Below, piece by piece: positions 50,864 to 60,844 of a stretch of 64,000 nucleotides of DNA (its first letter is position 1; every line of letters starts with the position of its first letter). A program made the translations under genes and the position numbers. The stretch lies in assembly GCF_033546935.1 (NCBI RefSeq), contig NZ_CP137854.1, forward strand, positions 3,348,001-3,412,000. The letters are read 5' to 3'. This stretch comes from Xylophilus sp. GOD-11R. GTDB taxonomy: Bacteria; Pseudomonadota; Gammaproteobacteria; Burkholderiales; Burkholderiaceae_C. The notes below the pieces were generated by a model. That model saw nothing but the letters and a program-made list of their open reading frames with translations. It made no database searches and was not told where the DNA came from.

Positions 50864-50880
50864 AATTGGTAAGGCCAATT
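50864..50880. promoter_or_regulatory. PdhR/FadR-like operator palindrome, proximal
   Basis: AATTGGTAAGGCCAATT is a perfect 6+6 inverted repeat, one base from the known PdhR-type consensus AATTGGTNNNACCAATT. It ends 18 bases before the GntR start codon. Confidence 0.65.
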
Positions 50881-50898
50881 CAAGGAAACGAGTAACAC

Positions 50899-51612
50899 GT
50901 GATCGAGCAACTCAAACAAATCGACAGCCGCCGCCTCTACCAGCGAATCGCCGACCAGATCCGCGGGCTGATCGACAGCGGCCGCTACGTGCCCGGCGCG
51001 CGCCTGCCGCCCGAGCGTGATCTGGCGGTGCAGCTCGGCGTGTCGCGGCCCTCGGTGCGCGAGGCGCTGATCGCGCTGGAGCTCGAAGGCAGCGTCGAGG
51101 TGCGCATGGGCGCCGGGGTGTACGTGTGCACGTCGCCGGGCGACAAGCCGCTGTCCACCGCCGCCATGGGCGAAAGCCCCACCGAGCTGATGCAGGCGCG
51201 CGTGGTGCTGGAAGGCACCGTCGTGATGATGGCCTGCGCCCGCTGCACGCCCGAGGCCCTGGCCGGGCTGCGCGTCTCCATCGAGGGCATGCGGGCCGCC
51301 GTGTCGGAGCGCGTCGCGCCGCTGCACTTCGACCGCCAGTTCCACGTCGGCATCGCCGCGATGACCGGCAACACGGTGCTGGCACGGCTGGTGGGCGACC
51401 TGTTCGACGAACGCCAGAAGGGCGCGATCTCCTCGCAGATCAGCGAGCGCGCCGAGAGCCCGCAGACCTGGACCGAGGCGGTGGAAGAACACGAGGCCGT
51501 GCTGCGCGCGCTGGAAGCCCGCGACGCGCTGGCTGCCCACACCGCCATGTGCCGCCACCTGAGCGCATCGCAACACCGCTGGACCGAACGCGGACGCCAG
51601 GAATGGTCCTGA
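50899..51612 (+). CDS. GntR-family regulator, FadR/FCD subfamily
   Basis: A 237-residue regulator: N-terminal winged helix (LYQRIADQIRGLIDSGRYVP, then LPPERDLAVQLGVSRPSVRE) and C-terminal FCD all-helical domain with the metal/ligand histidines in FDRQFHVGIAAMTGN and EEHEAVLRALEARD. The start at 50899 is GTG and follows AAGGAAACG. It overlaps the permease start by ten bases. With two palindromes upstream it is probably autoregulated and controls the importer genes to 57393. Confidence 0.92.
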   Translation: MIEQLKQIDSRRLYQRIADQIRGLIDSGRYVPGARLPPERDLAVQLGVSRPSVREALIALELEGSVEVRMGAGVYVCTSPGDKPLSTAAMGESPTELMQARVVLEGTVVMMACARCTPEALAGLRVSIEGMRAAVSERVAPLHFDRQFHVGIAAMTGNTVLARLVGDLFDERQKGAISSQISERAESPQTWTEAVEEHEAVLRALEARDALAAHTAMCRHLSASQHRWTERGRQEWS

Positions 51613-52583
51613 AAGCCAACGCTCCCAAGGAGATCGAACTGAACGCCGCCGACACCTCTTCGCTCGACCTCGCCACCCCGCGCCAGGGCCGCTTCTTCGC
51701 ACGTTCGCGCGGCTGGGCCCGGGAGCGCACCCAGTTCGTGGTGCTCATGCTGATTCCGCCGGTCGTGCTGCTGGTCGGGCTGATCGCCCTGCCCTTTCTC
51801 ATCGGCCTGGGCGTGAGCTTCACCGACTACATGCTGTCGAACCCGCCGGCGCGCTTTTCCGGCTTCACCAACTACCAGGACCTCTTGCGCGCGGGCGAGT
51901 TCTGGCAGGCGCTGCGGCTCACGTTGTTGTTCACCGTGGTGGCGGTGGCGATCCAGACCGCCCTCGGCGTGGGCCTGGCCGTGCTGCTGCACGCCGAAAC
52001 CCGCCACGTGCCCATGCTGCGCATGCTCTACCTGCTGCCCATGGCCGTCACCCCGGTGGCCGCCACCTTCACTTTCCGCATGATGTTCAACCCGAGCCTG
52101 GGCGTGCTGAACTACCTGCTGGGCCTGGTCGGTCTGCCACCGCAGGACTGGCTGGGCAACGGCGACCTGGCGCTGATCTCGCTGCTGCTGGTCGACACCT
52201 GGCAGCACACGCCTTTCATCTTGCTGATCGTGGGCGGCGGCCTGGCCTCGCTGCCGGCGGAGCCCTTCGAGGCCGCCCGCATCGACGGCGCCAGCGCCTG
52301 GCAGACCTTCACCCTCATCACCCTGCCGCTGCTCAAGCCCTTCCTGGCCATCGCCGTGCTGTTCCGCGCGATCGACGCCTTCAAGACCTTCGACATCATC
52401 TTCGTGCTCACCGCCGGCGGCCCCGGCACCTCGACGACCACGCTCAACGTGTACGCCTACAAGCAGGCGATCGAGTTCGTGTCGCTCGGCTACGGCGCGG
52501 CCATCGCCATCGTGATGATGCTGATCGTGACCATCGCCGCCATGCTGTTCCTGCGGCGCACCCGCCTGCTGAGCGTCGCCTGA
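51603..52583 (+). CDS. Sugar-type ABC transporter permease (MalF/UgpA-like)
   Basis: A 326-residue permease with a 45-residue cytoplasmic N-terminus, six helices and the EAA loop EPFEAARIDGASAWQTFTLI. The AGGPGTSTTTLNVYAYKQAI segment before the last helix is typical of CUT1-family sugar or glycerol-phosphate importers. The start at 51603 overlaps the GntR stop region by ten bases. Partner permease at 52609. Confidence 0.92.
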   Translation: MVLKANAPKEIELNAADTSSLDLATPRQGRFFARSRGWARERTQFVVLMLIPPVVLLVGLIALPFLIGLGVSFTDYMLSNPPARFSGFTNYQDLLRAGEFWQALRLTLLFTVVAVAIQTALGVGLAVLLHAETRHVPMLRMLYLLPMAVTPVAATFTFRMMFNPSLGVLNYLLGLVGLPPQDWLGNGDLALISLLLVDTWQHTPFILLIVGGGLASLPAEPFEAARIDGASAWQTFTLITLPLLKPFLAIAVLFRAIDAFKTFDIIFVLTAGGPGTSTTTLNVYAYKQAIEFVSLGYGAAIAIVMMLIVTIAAMLFLRRTRLLSVA

Positions 52584-52608
52584 CGCGCCCGAAGAAAGAG
52601 GCCCGCGC

Positions 52609-53418
52609 ATGCTCGTCACCATCCTCCGCCGCACCGTGCTCTGGGGCTTCGCCGCCTGGTGCGTGTTCCCCATCTACTGGCTGCTCAACACCTCGCTGAA
52701 GACCACCGTGGACGCCATCGCCCGGCCGCCCACCTTCGTCTTCACGCCCACGCTGGGCAACTACACCCAGGTCATGGCCGACCCCAAGGTGCACGCCTTT
52801 CTGAGCAACAGCCTGATCGTGGCGCTGGGCACCGTGGCCGCCGGCCTGCTGATCGGCGCGCCCGCCGCCTATGTGCTGGCCCGCCACCGCTTCCGCGCCA
52901 GCAGCGGCATCGCCTTCTGGATCCTCGCGACACGTTTCACCCCACCGATCGCGATGCTCATTCCCTTCTTCGTGGTCTTCTACAAGGCCGGGCTGCTGGG
53001 CACCCACCTGGGCCTGGTCATCGCGCACACCGGACTCAACCTGGCGATGATCGTGTGGATCATGCGGGGCTTCTTCCAGGACCTGCCGCGCGACCTGGAG
53101 GAAGCCGCCTTCATCGACGGCGCCAGCCACTTCCAGGCCTTCACCAAGGTCATCCTGCCGCTGGCCTGGCCGGGCATCGCGGCGGTCGCCATCCTCACCT
53201 TTCTCTCGTCGTGGAACGAGTTCCTGTTCTCGATGGTGCTCGGCGGCTCCGACATGATGACCGTGCCCGTCGGCATCTACGCCTACATCGGCTTCGAGCA
53301 GATCGAGTGGGGCAATCTTTCCGCCGCCGCGATGCTGATGCTCGCCCCGGTCATCGCCTTCATCCTGCTCTTCCAGCGCCAGTTGATCCGCGGGCTCACG
53401 CTCGGCGCGGTGAAGTAG
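52609..53418 (+). CDS. Sugar-type ABC transporter permease (MalG/UgpE-like)
   Basis: A 269-residue permease with six helices and EAA loop DLEEAAFIDGASHFQAFTKV. VFPIYWLLNTSLKTTVDAIA and FLSSWNEFLFSMVLGG are MalG-family hallmarks. AAGAGG precedes the ATG. It forms a heterodimer with the product of 51603. Confidence 0.93.
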   Translation: MLVTILRRTVLWGFAAWCVFPIYWLLNTSLKTTVDAIARPPTFVFTPTLGNYTQVMADPKVHAFLSNSLIVALGTVAAGLLIGAPAAYVLARHRFRASSGIAFWILATRFTPPIAMLIPFFVVFYKAGLLGTHLGLVIAHTGLNLAMIVWIMRGFFQDLPRDLEEAAFIDGASHFQAFTKVILPLAWPGIAAVAILTFLSSWNEFLFSMVLGGSDMMTVPVGIYAYIGFEQIEWGNLSAAAMLMLAPVIAFILLFQRQLIRGLTLGAVK

Positions 53419-53476
53419 GCCACGCCCCGCTTTCGAATCGCCCACTCGCCCATCCGCTTATTCCACGAGGACTTCC

Positions 53477-54817
53477 ATGAGCCAGCACCCGTTCACCCGC
53501 CGCAGCTTCACCGCCTCCCTGATCGCCGGTGCCACCGGCTTCGGCGCCGCTTCGGCCCGCGCCCAGACCGACGTGAAGGCGCAGTACACCGGCGCCGACA
53601 TGGACTGGAAGCAGGCCACCGGCCAGACCATCGTGGTGGGCGGCGCCAACCACCCCTGGTCCAACGCGCTGCTGCCGCTGCTGCCGCAGTTCACCGAGCT
53701 CACCGGCATCAAGGTGACGACCGACTTCCGCTCCGAGACCGAGTTCCTGACCGCCCTGCCGATCAAGCTCGCCGGCGGCAGCCCCAACCCCGACGTGTTC
53801 ATGTACCTCTCCTACGGCCAGGGCATCAACGCCGGCTGGCTGGAGCCGCTCAACGCCTACTACGGCGACAAGAACCTCGTCGACATGGCCTGGTACGACG
53901 AGGCCGACCTGCTCAAGACCGCGCGCGAATACCCGGTCTGGCACAACAAGGAACGCTACGCCTTCGCCATCACCTCCGAGGCGCAGACCATGTTCTACAA
54001 CACGCAGATGCTGCAGGCCAAGGGCCTGGCCGTGCCGCAGACCTTCGATGAACTCCTCGCCGCCACCCGCGCCATGAAGGCCGGCACCACCTCGGGCATC
54101 GCCATGCGGGCCAAGGCTGCCGGCAACGCACTGTTCCCGCTGACCGGCTTCATCTTTTCGCACGGCGGCCAGCTCATGGAGAACGGGCGCGTGGTCTTCG
54201 ACTCGCCCGAGGCCGTGGCCGGCGTCGAGATGTTCACCCGCCTGCTGCGCGAGAACGGCCCGGTCGGCGTCAGCAACTACGACTGGTACGAGGCGCTCGG
54301 CGACTTCATGCAGGGCGCCACCGCCAGCAGCTCCGACAGCAGCAATTTCGCCACCGACATCGCCAATCCGCAGAAGAGCAAGGTCGCGGCCCAGACCACC
54401 TTCGCCCTGTTCCCGCACCTGCCGGGCAAGAAGTCGCTGCCCAACATGTCGCACTGGCAGGCCGCCATCAACGCCAAGTCCAAGGCCAAGAAGGCGTCGT
54501 TCCTGTTCATGGCCTGGGCCACCAGCAAGCCGACCGCGCTGCAGATGGCGGCCCAGGGCCTGGCCACCACCCGCGTCTCGGCCTGGTCGAGCGACGCCTT
54601 CAAGAAAGCCTTCGGCGCGCAGGCCGCCGAAGCCGCGCTCGGCAACCTGCAGGCCGCCGACGCCGACCTGGCCAAGCGCGCCCGCTTCCATCCACAGGCG
54701 CCGCAGATCCTCAACGCCCTGGCCATCGGCATGAGTGAAACGCTGACCGGCGCCGACAAGGCCCAGGTGGCGCTCACCCGCGCCGCCGCCAAGGCCAACG
54801 CCGCCATCCGCACCTGA
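53477..54817 (+). CDS. ABC transporter extracellular solute-binding protein, family 1
   Basis: A 446-residue binding protein of the sugar type. The N-terminus TRRSFTASLIAGATGFGAAS has the twin-arginine motif, so Tat export is likely, with cleavage after ASARA. LINK to the family: ELTGIKVTTDFRSETEFLT and PDVFMYLSYGQGINAGWLEP, and SSDSSNFATDIANPQKSKVA. GAGGAC precedes the ATG. Size and pattern resemble MalE/UgpB-like proteins that bind sugars, polyols or phosphodiesters; the actual ligand is unknown, but the amidase gene next door suggests an amide-containing compound. Confidence 0.9.
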   Translation: MSQHPFTRRSFTASLIAGATGFGAASARAQTDVKAQYTGADMDWKQATGQTIVVGGANHPWSNALLPLLPQFTELTGIKVTTDFRSETEFLTALPIKLAGGSPNPDVFMYLSYGQGINAGWLEPLNAYYGDKNLVDMAWYDEADLLKTAREYPVWHNKERYAFAITSEAQTMFYNTQMLQAKGLAVPQTFDELLAATRAMKAGTTSGIAMRAKAAGNALFPLTGFIFSHGGQLMENGRVVFDSPEAVAGVEMFTRLLRENGPVGVSNYDWYEALGDFMQGATASSSDSSNFATDIANPQKSKVAAQTTFALFPHLPGKKSLPNMSHWQAAINAKSKAKKASFLFMAWATSKPTALQMAAQGLATTRVSAWSSDAFKKAFGAQAAEAALGNLQAADADLAKRARFHPQAPQILNALAIGMSETLTGADKAQVALTRAAAKANAAIRT

Positions 54818-54830
54818 GGACCGCCGCTCC

Positions 54831-56288
54831 ATGACCGAGCTGTTCCGCCTCACCGCCACCGCGCTGGTCGAAGGCTACGCCCGCGGCGACTTCTCCCCGG
54901 TCGATGCCACCGAGGCCTGCCTGCGCCGCATCGCGCAGGTCGACCCGGTGCTCAACGCCTTCGTGCTGGTCGATGCAGAACGCGCCCTGGCCGATGCCCG
55001 CGCTTCCGAAGCCCGCTGGGCCGCCGGCCGGCCGCAGGGCCTGGTCGACGGCGTGCCGACCACCATAAAAGACCTCTACGCCACCCGCGGCTGGCCCACG
55101 CTCAAGGGTTCGCGCACCGTCGACCGCGACCAGCCCTGGGACACCGACGCCCCGGCCGTCGCCCGCCTGCGCGAGCACGGCGCGGTGCTGCTCGGCAAGA
55201 CCACCACCACCGAGTTCGGCCACAAGGGCGTAGGCGACAGTCCGCTCACCGGCATCACCCGCAACCCCTGGAACACCGGCCGCACGCCGGGCGGCTCCAG
55301 CTGCGGCGCGGCGGTGGCGGCCGCTGCCTGCATGGCACCGCTCAACCTCGGCGGCGACGGCGGCGGCTCCATCCGCATCCCGGCCTCGTTCTCCGGCGTG
55401 TTCGGCATCAAGCCCGGCTACGGCCGGGTGCCGAGCGCGCCGGCCGGCATGATCGGATCGATGTCGGCATCCGGCCCGCTGGCGCGCAGCGTCGCCGACG
55501 CGGCCGCCCTGCTGCAGGTGATCTGCGGCGACGATCCGCGCGACTGGATGACCCTGCCCGAGCCGGCGATGGACCTGTCCGGCGCGCTGGAGCGCGGTGT
55601 GCGTGGTCTGCGCATCGCCCATGCGCCCACCTTCGGCGACGCGCCGGTCGACCCCGACGTGGCCCGTGCCGTCGACGCGGCCGCCGAGCGTTTTCGGGAA
55701 CTCGGCGCGCAGGTCGACACCATCGCGTTCGACCTGCCCGGCGCCCACGAGGTCTACTACGCGATCAACTCGGTCGCCTTCGCCCACACCCTGGCGCAGG
55801 TCGACGAAGCCCGCCGCCCCTGGATGGACCAGGGCCTGCGCGTGCTGGCCGCCGACGGCGCGCGCATTTCGGCAGTCGACTACGCCACGGCACTGCACCA
55901 GGGCCGCGCCCGCATCGGCGCTGCCATGCGCGCCCTGCACATGCGCTATGACCTGCTCCTCACGCCGGCAGTGCCCACGGTGGCCTTCGATGTCGGCCTG
56001 GACTTTCCCGGCGACCGGGGCGGCCAATGGCGCGCCGACTGGACGCCCTTCGCCTTCCCCTTCAACCTCACCAGCCAGCCGGCGTGCTCGATTCCCTGCG
56101 GACTCGACCACGACGGCATGCCGATCGGCCTGCAGATCGTCGGCCGCCGCCGCGAGGAAGCCCTGGTGCTGGCCGCCGCCCGCGCCTTCGAGCGCGCCCA
56201 CCCGTGGCACCTGCCGGCTTTCGACTTCTTAGCCCCCGCCGCACCCGGCGCCCGCACACCGCCGGCGCCCGTTCCCCTCACCTCCTAG
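54831..56288 (+). CDS. Amidase (amidase signature family) embedded in the ABC operon
   Basis: A 485-residue amidase-signature enzyme: catalytic Lys in [19 protein letters not shown], then [19 protein letters not shown] and [20 protein letters not shown] providing the serines. It is 13 bases after the binding protein and 7 before the ATPase, so its substrate should be what the importer brings in. Tentatively hydrolyses an amide or carbamoyl bond; no GatB/GatC neighbour. It is a paralogue of the amidase at 31647 but clearly different in sequence. Confidence 0.92.
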   Translation: MTELFRLTATALVEGYARGDFSPVDATEACLRRIAQVDPVLNAFVLVDAERALADARASEARWAAGRPQGLVDGVPTTIKDLYATRGWPTLKGSRTVDRDQPWDTDAPAVARLREHGAVLLGKTTTTEFGHKGVGDSPLTGITRNPWNTGRTPGGSSCGAAVAAAACMAPLNLGGDGGGSIRIPASFSGVFGIKPGYGRVPSAPAGMIGSMSASGPLARSVADAAALLQVICGDDPRDWMTLPEPAMDLSGALERGVRGLRIAHAPTFGDAPVDPDVARAVDAAAERFRELGAQVDTIAFDLPGAHEVYYAINSVAFAHTLAQVDEARRPWMDQGLRVLAADGARISAVDYATALHQGRARIGAAMRALHMRYDLLLTPAVPTVAFDVGLDFPGDRGGQWRADWTPFAFPFNLTSQPACSIPCGLDHDGMPIGLQIVGRRREEALVLAAARAFERAHPWHLPAFDFLAPAAPGARTPPAPVPLTS

Positions 56289-56295
56289 GAAAACC

Positions 56296-57393
<1,098 letters not shown>

Positions 57394-57422
57394 CGGGCCA
57401 GGCGAGCCGCCGCAGTCTTCGC

Positions 57423-58385
57423 TCAGTACCCGCGCGTGCGGTCCACCGCGCCCACCGCGGGCTCGCCCCGCGCGAGCCGCTCCAGGTTTTCCAGCACCGC
57501 CGCCACCGCCGTATCGGGCTGCGTCGAGCTGGCGATATGCGGCGTGATGCGCACCTTGGGGTGGCGCCACAGCGGATGCTCCGGCGGCAGCGGCTCCGGC
57601 TCGGTCACGTCGAGAAAAGCCCAGCGCAGATGATCGCCGTCGAGCCGGCGCAGCAGTGCCTGCTGGTCGAGATGGCCCCCGCGCCCGGTCTGCACCAGCG
57701 ACGCACCGCGTGGCAACGCGCCGAGCAGCTCGTCGCTCAGAATGCCCCGCGTCTCGGGCGTCAGCGGCAGCAGGCAGACCAGGATGTCGGTACGCGCCAG
57801 GAAGGCCGGCAGACTCTCCTGCCCGGCAAAACACTGAACGCCCACGATCGACTTGGCCGAACGGCTCCACGCAGCGCAGTCGTAGCCGAACAGCCCGAGC
57901 CGCGACAGCACCGCCTGCGCCAGCTGCCCGGCGCCGAGCACGCCCACACGTACCTCGCCGGCGAGCGGCGCCACCATCGGCTGCCAGCGCCCCGCCGCCT
58001 GCGCCGCGTCGTAGGCGGCAAAACCCCGATGGATGCTCAGCACCGCATGGGTCACGTACTCCACCATGCGCTCGGCGATGGCCGGCTCGATCATGCGCAC
58101 GATCGGCACATGCGCCGGCACATCGGCGAAGTCGATCTGGTCGACCCCCGCGCCGACCGAGAACACCGCCTGCAACTGCGGAAAGCGCTCCGCCAGCCGC
58201 TCCGGCGGCACCCAGGTCGCGAGGTAGCGCACCCTCGATTCGTCGCCGATGTCCGGCCAGATGCGAAAGTCGATGTGCGGCGCACGCTCCGCGAAGAGCT
58301 CGGCCCAGCGCGCGCCGCGCACCGGGTCGGCCTTGTAGACGAAGGTCATCGGCTCGGTGCCTGATGCGGTGCTCGGCTGCTTCAT
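57423..58385 (-). CDS. Glyoxylate/hydroxypyruvate reductase A-like (D-2-hydroxyacid dehydrogenase)
   Basis: A 320-residue NAD(P)-dependent D-2-hydroxyacid dehydrogenase of the GhrA type. Cofactor motif VRVGVLGAGQLAQAVLSRLG; active-site residues Arg in LVQTGRGGHLD, Glu in DVTEPEPLPPEHPLW, His in RITPHIASSTQP. The start at 58385 is within four bases of the Bug receptor stop, and it is the last gene of that operon. It would reduce glyoxylate, hydroxypyruvate or another 2-oxo acid released by the FAD oxidase upstream. The frame continuing to 58589 overlaps the Bug gene and is not used. Confidence 0.9.
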   Translation of the reverse strand: MKQPSTASGTEPMTFVYKADPVRGARWAELFAERAPHIDFRIWPDIGDESRVRYLATWVPPERLAERFPQLQAVFSVGAGVDQIDFADVPAHVPIVRMIEPAIAERMVEYVTHAVLSIHRGFAAYDAAQAAGRWQPMVAPLAGEVRVGVLGAGQLAQAVLSRLGLFGYDCAAWSRSAKSIVGVQCFAGQESLPAFLARTDILVCLLPLTPETRGILSDELLGALPRGASLVQTGRGGHLDQQALLRRLDGDHLRWAFLDVTEPEPLPPEHPLWRHPKVRITPHIASSTQPDTAVAAVLENLERLARGEPAVGAVDRTRGY

Positions 58386-58389
58386 CGCC

Positions 58390-59361
58390 TCAATCGTCCA
58401 TCCTGACCTTGGCGGCGATCTGCCGCAGCGATGCCAGGTTGGTACGCAGGCGCTCGTCGTAGGCCGGCCCTGGCAGGTAGGCCGGCTCCGAGCCGGTGGC
58501 GCGGATGGCGGCCGCCACCTGCGGATCGGCCTGAATCTTCGCGAACGCCTGGCGCAGCACGGCGATACGCTCCGGCGCCGTCTTGGCATTGACCGCGATG
58601 CCTTCGAACGACGACGCCACCGCTGCGGGATAACCCAGCGTCTTGATCGACTCCACGTTCGGCAGGTCCGATGCCTTCTGCTCGGTGCTGATGAACAGGC
58701 CGGTCACGGTGCCGGCCAGGATGTTGGTCTTGGCCGATGCGGCGGTGACGATGGCCACATCCACCTCGCCGGCCATGGCCGCCACCATCTCCTTGGAGCC
58801 GCTGTCGTAGGGAATGTGGCGCAGCTTCACGTCGAGTGCCTGCGACAGCTGCTCCACGTAGAAATGGCTCAGCGTGCGCAGACCCCAGCTGCCCACGGTG
58901 ACGGTGTCCGGCTTCTCGCGCGCTTCCTTCAGGAAGGCGTCGAAACTGGCGAAACGGCCCGGCTTGGTCACCAGCACCATCTGGTTCATCAGCACCTGCG
59001 AGATGGCGGTCACGTCCTCGATGGCGTAGGCGGGCTTCGGTCCGGCGGTGAGCGCCGTACCCAGGTTGGTCGAGCCGGCCGCGAGGATGCGGTAGCCGTC
59101 CTTGGTCGCCATGGCGTAATTGCTGCCGATGACCGCCGCCGCACCCGGCCGGTTGACGATGACCACCGGCGTGTTCAGGGCCTCCGACAGCCTGGGCGCC
59201 AGCACCCGCACGAAGGCGTCGGTCGAGCCGCCCGGTCCGTAGGGCACCACGAACTCGATCTGGCGGCTCGGATAGTCCTGCGCCTGCGCCGACAGCGCCA
59301 TGGCGCAGGCCACGGCCGCGACGAACTTCAAGGTCGAACGAAAAACAGCTCCAGTCAACAT
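58390..59361 (-). CDS. Bug/TctC-type tripartite tricarboxylate transporter receptor
   Basis: A 323-residue binding protein with a signal peptide over residues 1-28 (FVAAVACAMALSAQAQ). Family motifs are YPSRQIEFVVPYGPGGSTD then VNRPGAAAVIGSNYAMATKD. The start at 59361 gives a proper signal; an ATG at 59412 would lengthen it by 17 residues. Lies between the FAD oxidase (47-bp gap) and GhrA-like reductase, so the ligand is probably the oxidase substrate or a related acid. Confidence 0.9.
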   Translation of the reverse strand: MLTGAVFRSTLKFVAAVACAMALSAQAQDYPSRQIEFVVPYGPGGSTDAFVRVLAPRLSEALNTPVVIVNRPGAAAVIGSNYAMATKDGYRILAAGSTNLGTALTAGPKPAYAIEDVTAISQVLMNQMVLVTKPGRFASFDAFLKEAREKPDTVTVGSWGLRTLSHFYVEQLSQALDVKLRHIPYDSGSKEMVAAMAGEVDVAIVTAASAKTNILAGTVTGLFISTEQKASDLPNVESIKTLGYPAAVASSFEGIAVNAKTAPERIAVLRQAFAKIQADPQVAAAIRATGSEPAYLPGPAYDERLRTNLASLRQIAAKVRMDD

Positions 59362-59408
59362 GCGAACACTCCCTGTGTTTTGAAATCGGATCGCGGCCCC
59401 ATGGCTGC

Positions 59409-60740
59409 TCAATAAAGAATGCTGGGCTTGAGCGCGGCCCGGTCGACCAGGCGCTCATAGGCGAAAGGCGTCATGTCGATCGACGAACGTCCGTCGAGCA
59501 TCAACTCGGCCAGGCAATGGCCAGCGCCCATTGACGAGCTGAAACCGTGCCCGCTGAAACCGGTGCTCAGGAACAGGCCCGGCAACCGCGCCACCGGGGA
59601 GATCACCGGTACGCCGTCGGGTGTGTTGTCGATCACACCGCCCCAGGCGGAGCGCACCGACGCCGGTGACACGCCCGCGATGCTGCGCGCCGCATCGCGA
59701 TAAGCGGCGTGCACCAGGGCCATGTCGGGCGCCGGATCCAGCACCCGCTGACGGGTGAACGGCGACGCCCCTAGATGGAAATAGCGGAACTCGCTCCAGG
59801 CCTGCGCGAAGAACTCCCGGCCGAAAGACACCCGCACCTTGGCATTGCGGGCGCGGTAGAGCTCCTTGAACTTCATGCCGTAGCGCAGGGTATCGGGCAC
59901 CAGCTTCATGGTGCCGCGCCCGCTCTTGGCCATGACCACGCTGCCGTCGTCGCGCGGGCGCATCGAGAACTCCGGCGCGCGCACGGGCGGTGCACCGCCG
60001 GTGTCGAAACCCATTGCCGCCGAGGCTGACGAATGCACCCGCAATATCGGCAGCGCGATACCGTGCTTGCGGCAGAACAGCGACGACCATGCGCCACCGG
60101 CCACCAGCACCTGGCGGGCGCGTACCTCGCCTTTTTCGGTGCGCACGCCGCTGACCCGGCCACCTTCGGTCAGCAGCTCCTCCACCGCGCAGTGTTGATA
60201 GATGCGCACGCCGCGCTGCAACAAGTGGCTGGCCAGTGCGGGAATGGCGCGCGAGGGTTCGGCATAACCGTCGGTTTCGGTGCGGATGCCACCGATCCAC
60301 GGTCGGCCCTGCCAGGCGTGGGTGGCGTTGGCTTCGGCCGCCGACAGCATGCGCGCCGGCACGCCCTGCGGCAGCGCGCTGTCGAGCCAGCGCTGCCAGG
60401 TCTGCATCTCGCCGGCTTGATCGGTCACGAACACCACGCCGGTCTCGCGGAACCCCACGTCGACGCCGGTCGTGGCCTGCAAGTTGCGCCACAAGTCCAC
60501 GCTCAGCCGGGCCAGCGGCAGTTCGCGTGCGTCGCGGCCCAGGGTGCGGCACCAGCCCCAATTGCGGCTGCTTTGCTCAGCCGCCACCCGCCCCTTTTCG
60601 AAAACCGCCACTGACACGCCACGTAGCGACAAGGCATGCGCCGCTGCGATGCCGGCAGCGCCCCCGCCCACGATGGCCACGTCGACCTCCGCTGGCAGCG
60701 GCTGGGCCGAGGTCTGGATTTCGAGAAGGCAATGGTGCAT
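59409..60740 (-). CDS. FAD-dependent oxidoreductase (DAO/DadA superfamily)
   Basis: A 443-residue flavoprotein. FAD-binding VDVAIVGGGAAGIAAAHALS is at residues 19-38, the second half contains GGAWSSLFCRKHG and the C-terminus the conserved GLFLSTGFSGHGFSSSMGAG. It should oxidise a C-N bond in an amino acid or N-alkyl acid to an imine or keto acid and so could feed the reductase at 57423. It is divergent from the LysR gene at 60845, with a symmetric LysR box in the short intergenic region. Substrate unknown. Confidence 0.88.
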   Translation of the reverse strand: MHHCLLEIQTSAQPLPAEVDVAIVGGGAAGIAAAHALSLRGVSVAVFEKGRVAAEQSSRNWGWCRTLGRDARELPLARLSVDLWRNLQATTGVDVGFRETGVVFVTDQAGEMQTWQRWLDSALPQGVPARMLSAAEANATHAWQGRPWIGGIRTETDGYAEPSRAIPALASHLLQRGVRIYQHCAVEELLTEGGRVSGVRTEKGEVRARQVLVAGGAWSSLFCRKHGIALPILRVHSSASAAMGFDTGGAPPVRAPEFSMRPRDDGSVVMAKSGRGTMKLVPDTLRYGMKFKELYRARNAKVRVSFGREFFAQAWSEFRYFHLGASPFTRQRVLDPAPDMALVHAAYRDAARSIAGVSPASVRSAWGGVIDNTPDGVPVISPVARLPGLFLSTGFSGHGFSSSMGAGHCLAELMLDGRSSIDMTPFAYERLVDRAALKPSILY

Positions 60741-60814
60741 GGCGCGTCGCTTGAGTGTCTTGACGCCATGCTAGGAAGATGACCGCCGCGTGACCAATTG
60801 TTTTATAACCAGAC

Positions 60815-60835
60815 CCCATGCACGATTGATATGGG
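60815..60835. promoter_or_regulatory. LysR-type box (T-N11-A) between FAD oxidase and LysR genes
   Basis: CCCAT (60815-60819) and ATGGG (60831-60835) are symmetric with 11 bases between, so the T-N11-A rule is met. It lies 9 bases before the LysR ATG and 74 bases upstream of the oxidase start, suited for autoregulation and divergent activation. Confidence 0.55.
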
Positions 60836-60844
60836 CTCGCCGCG

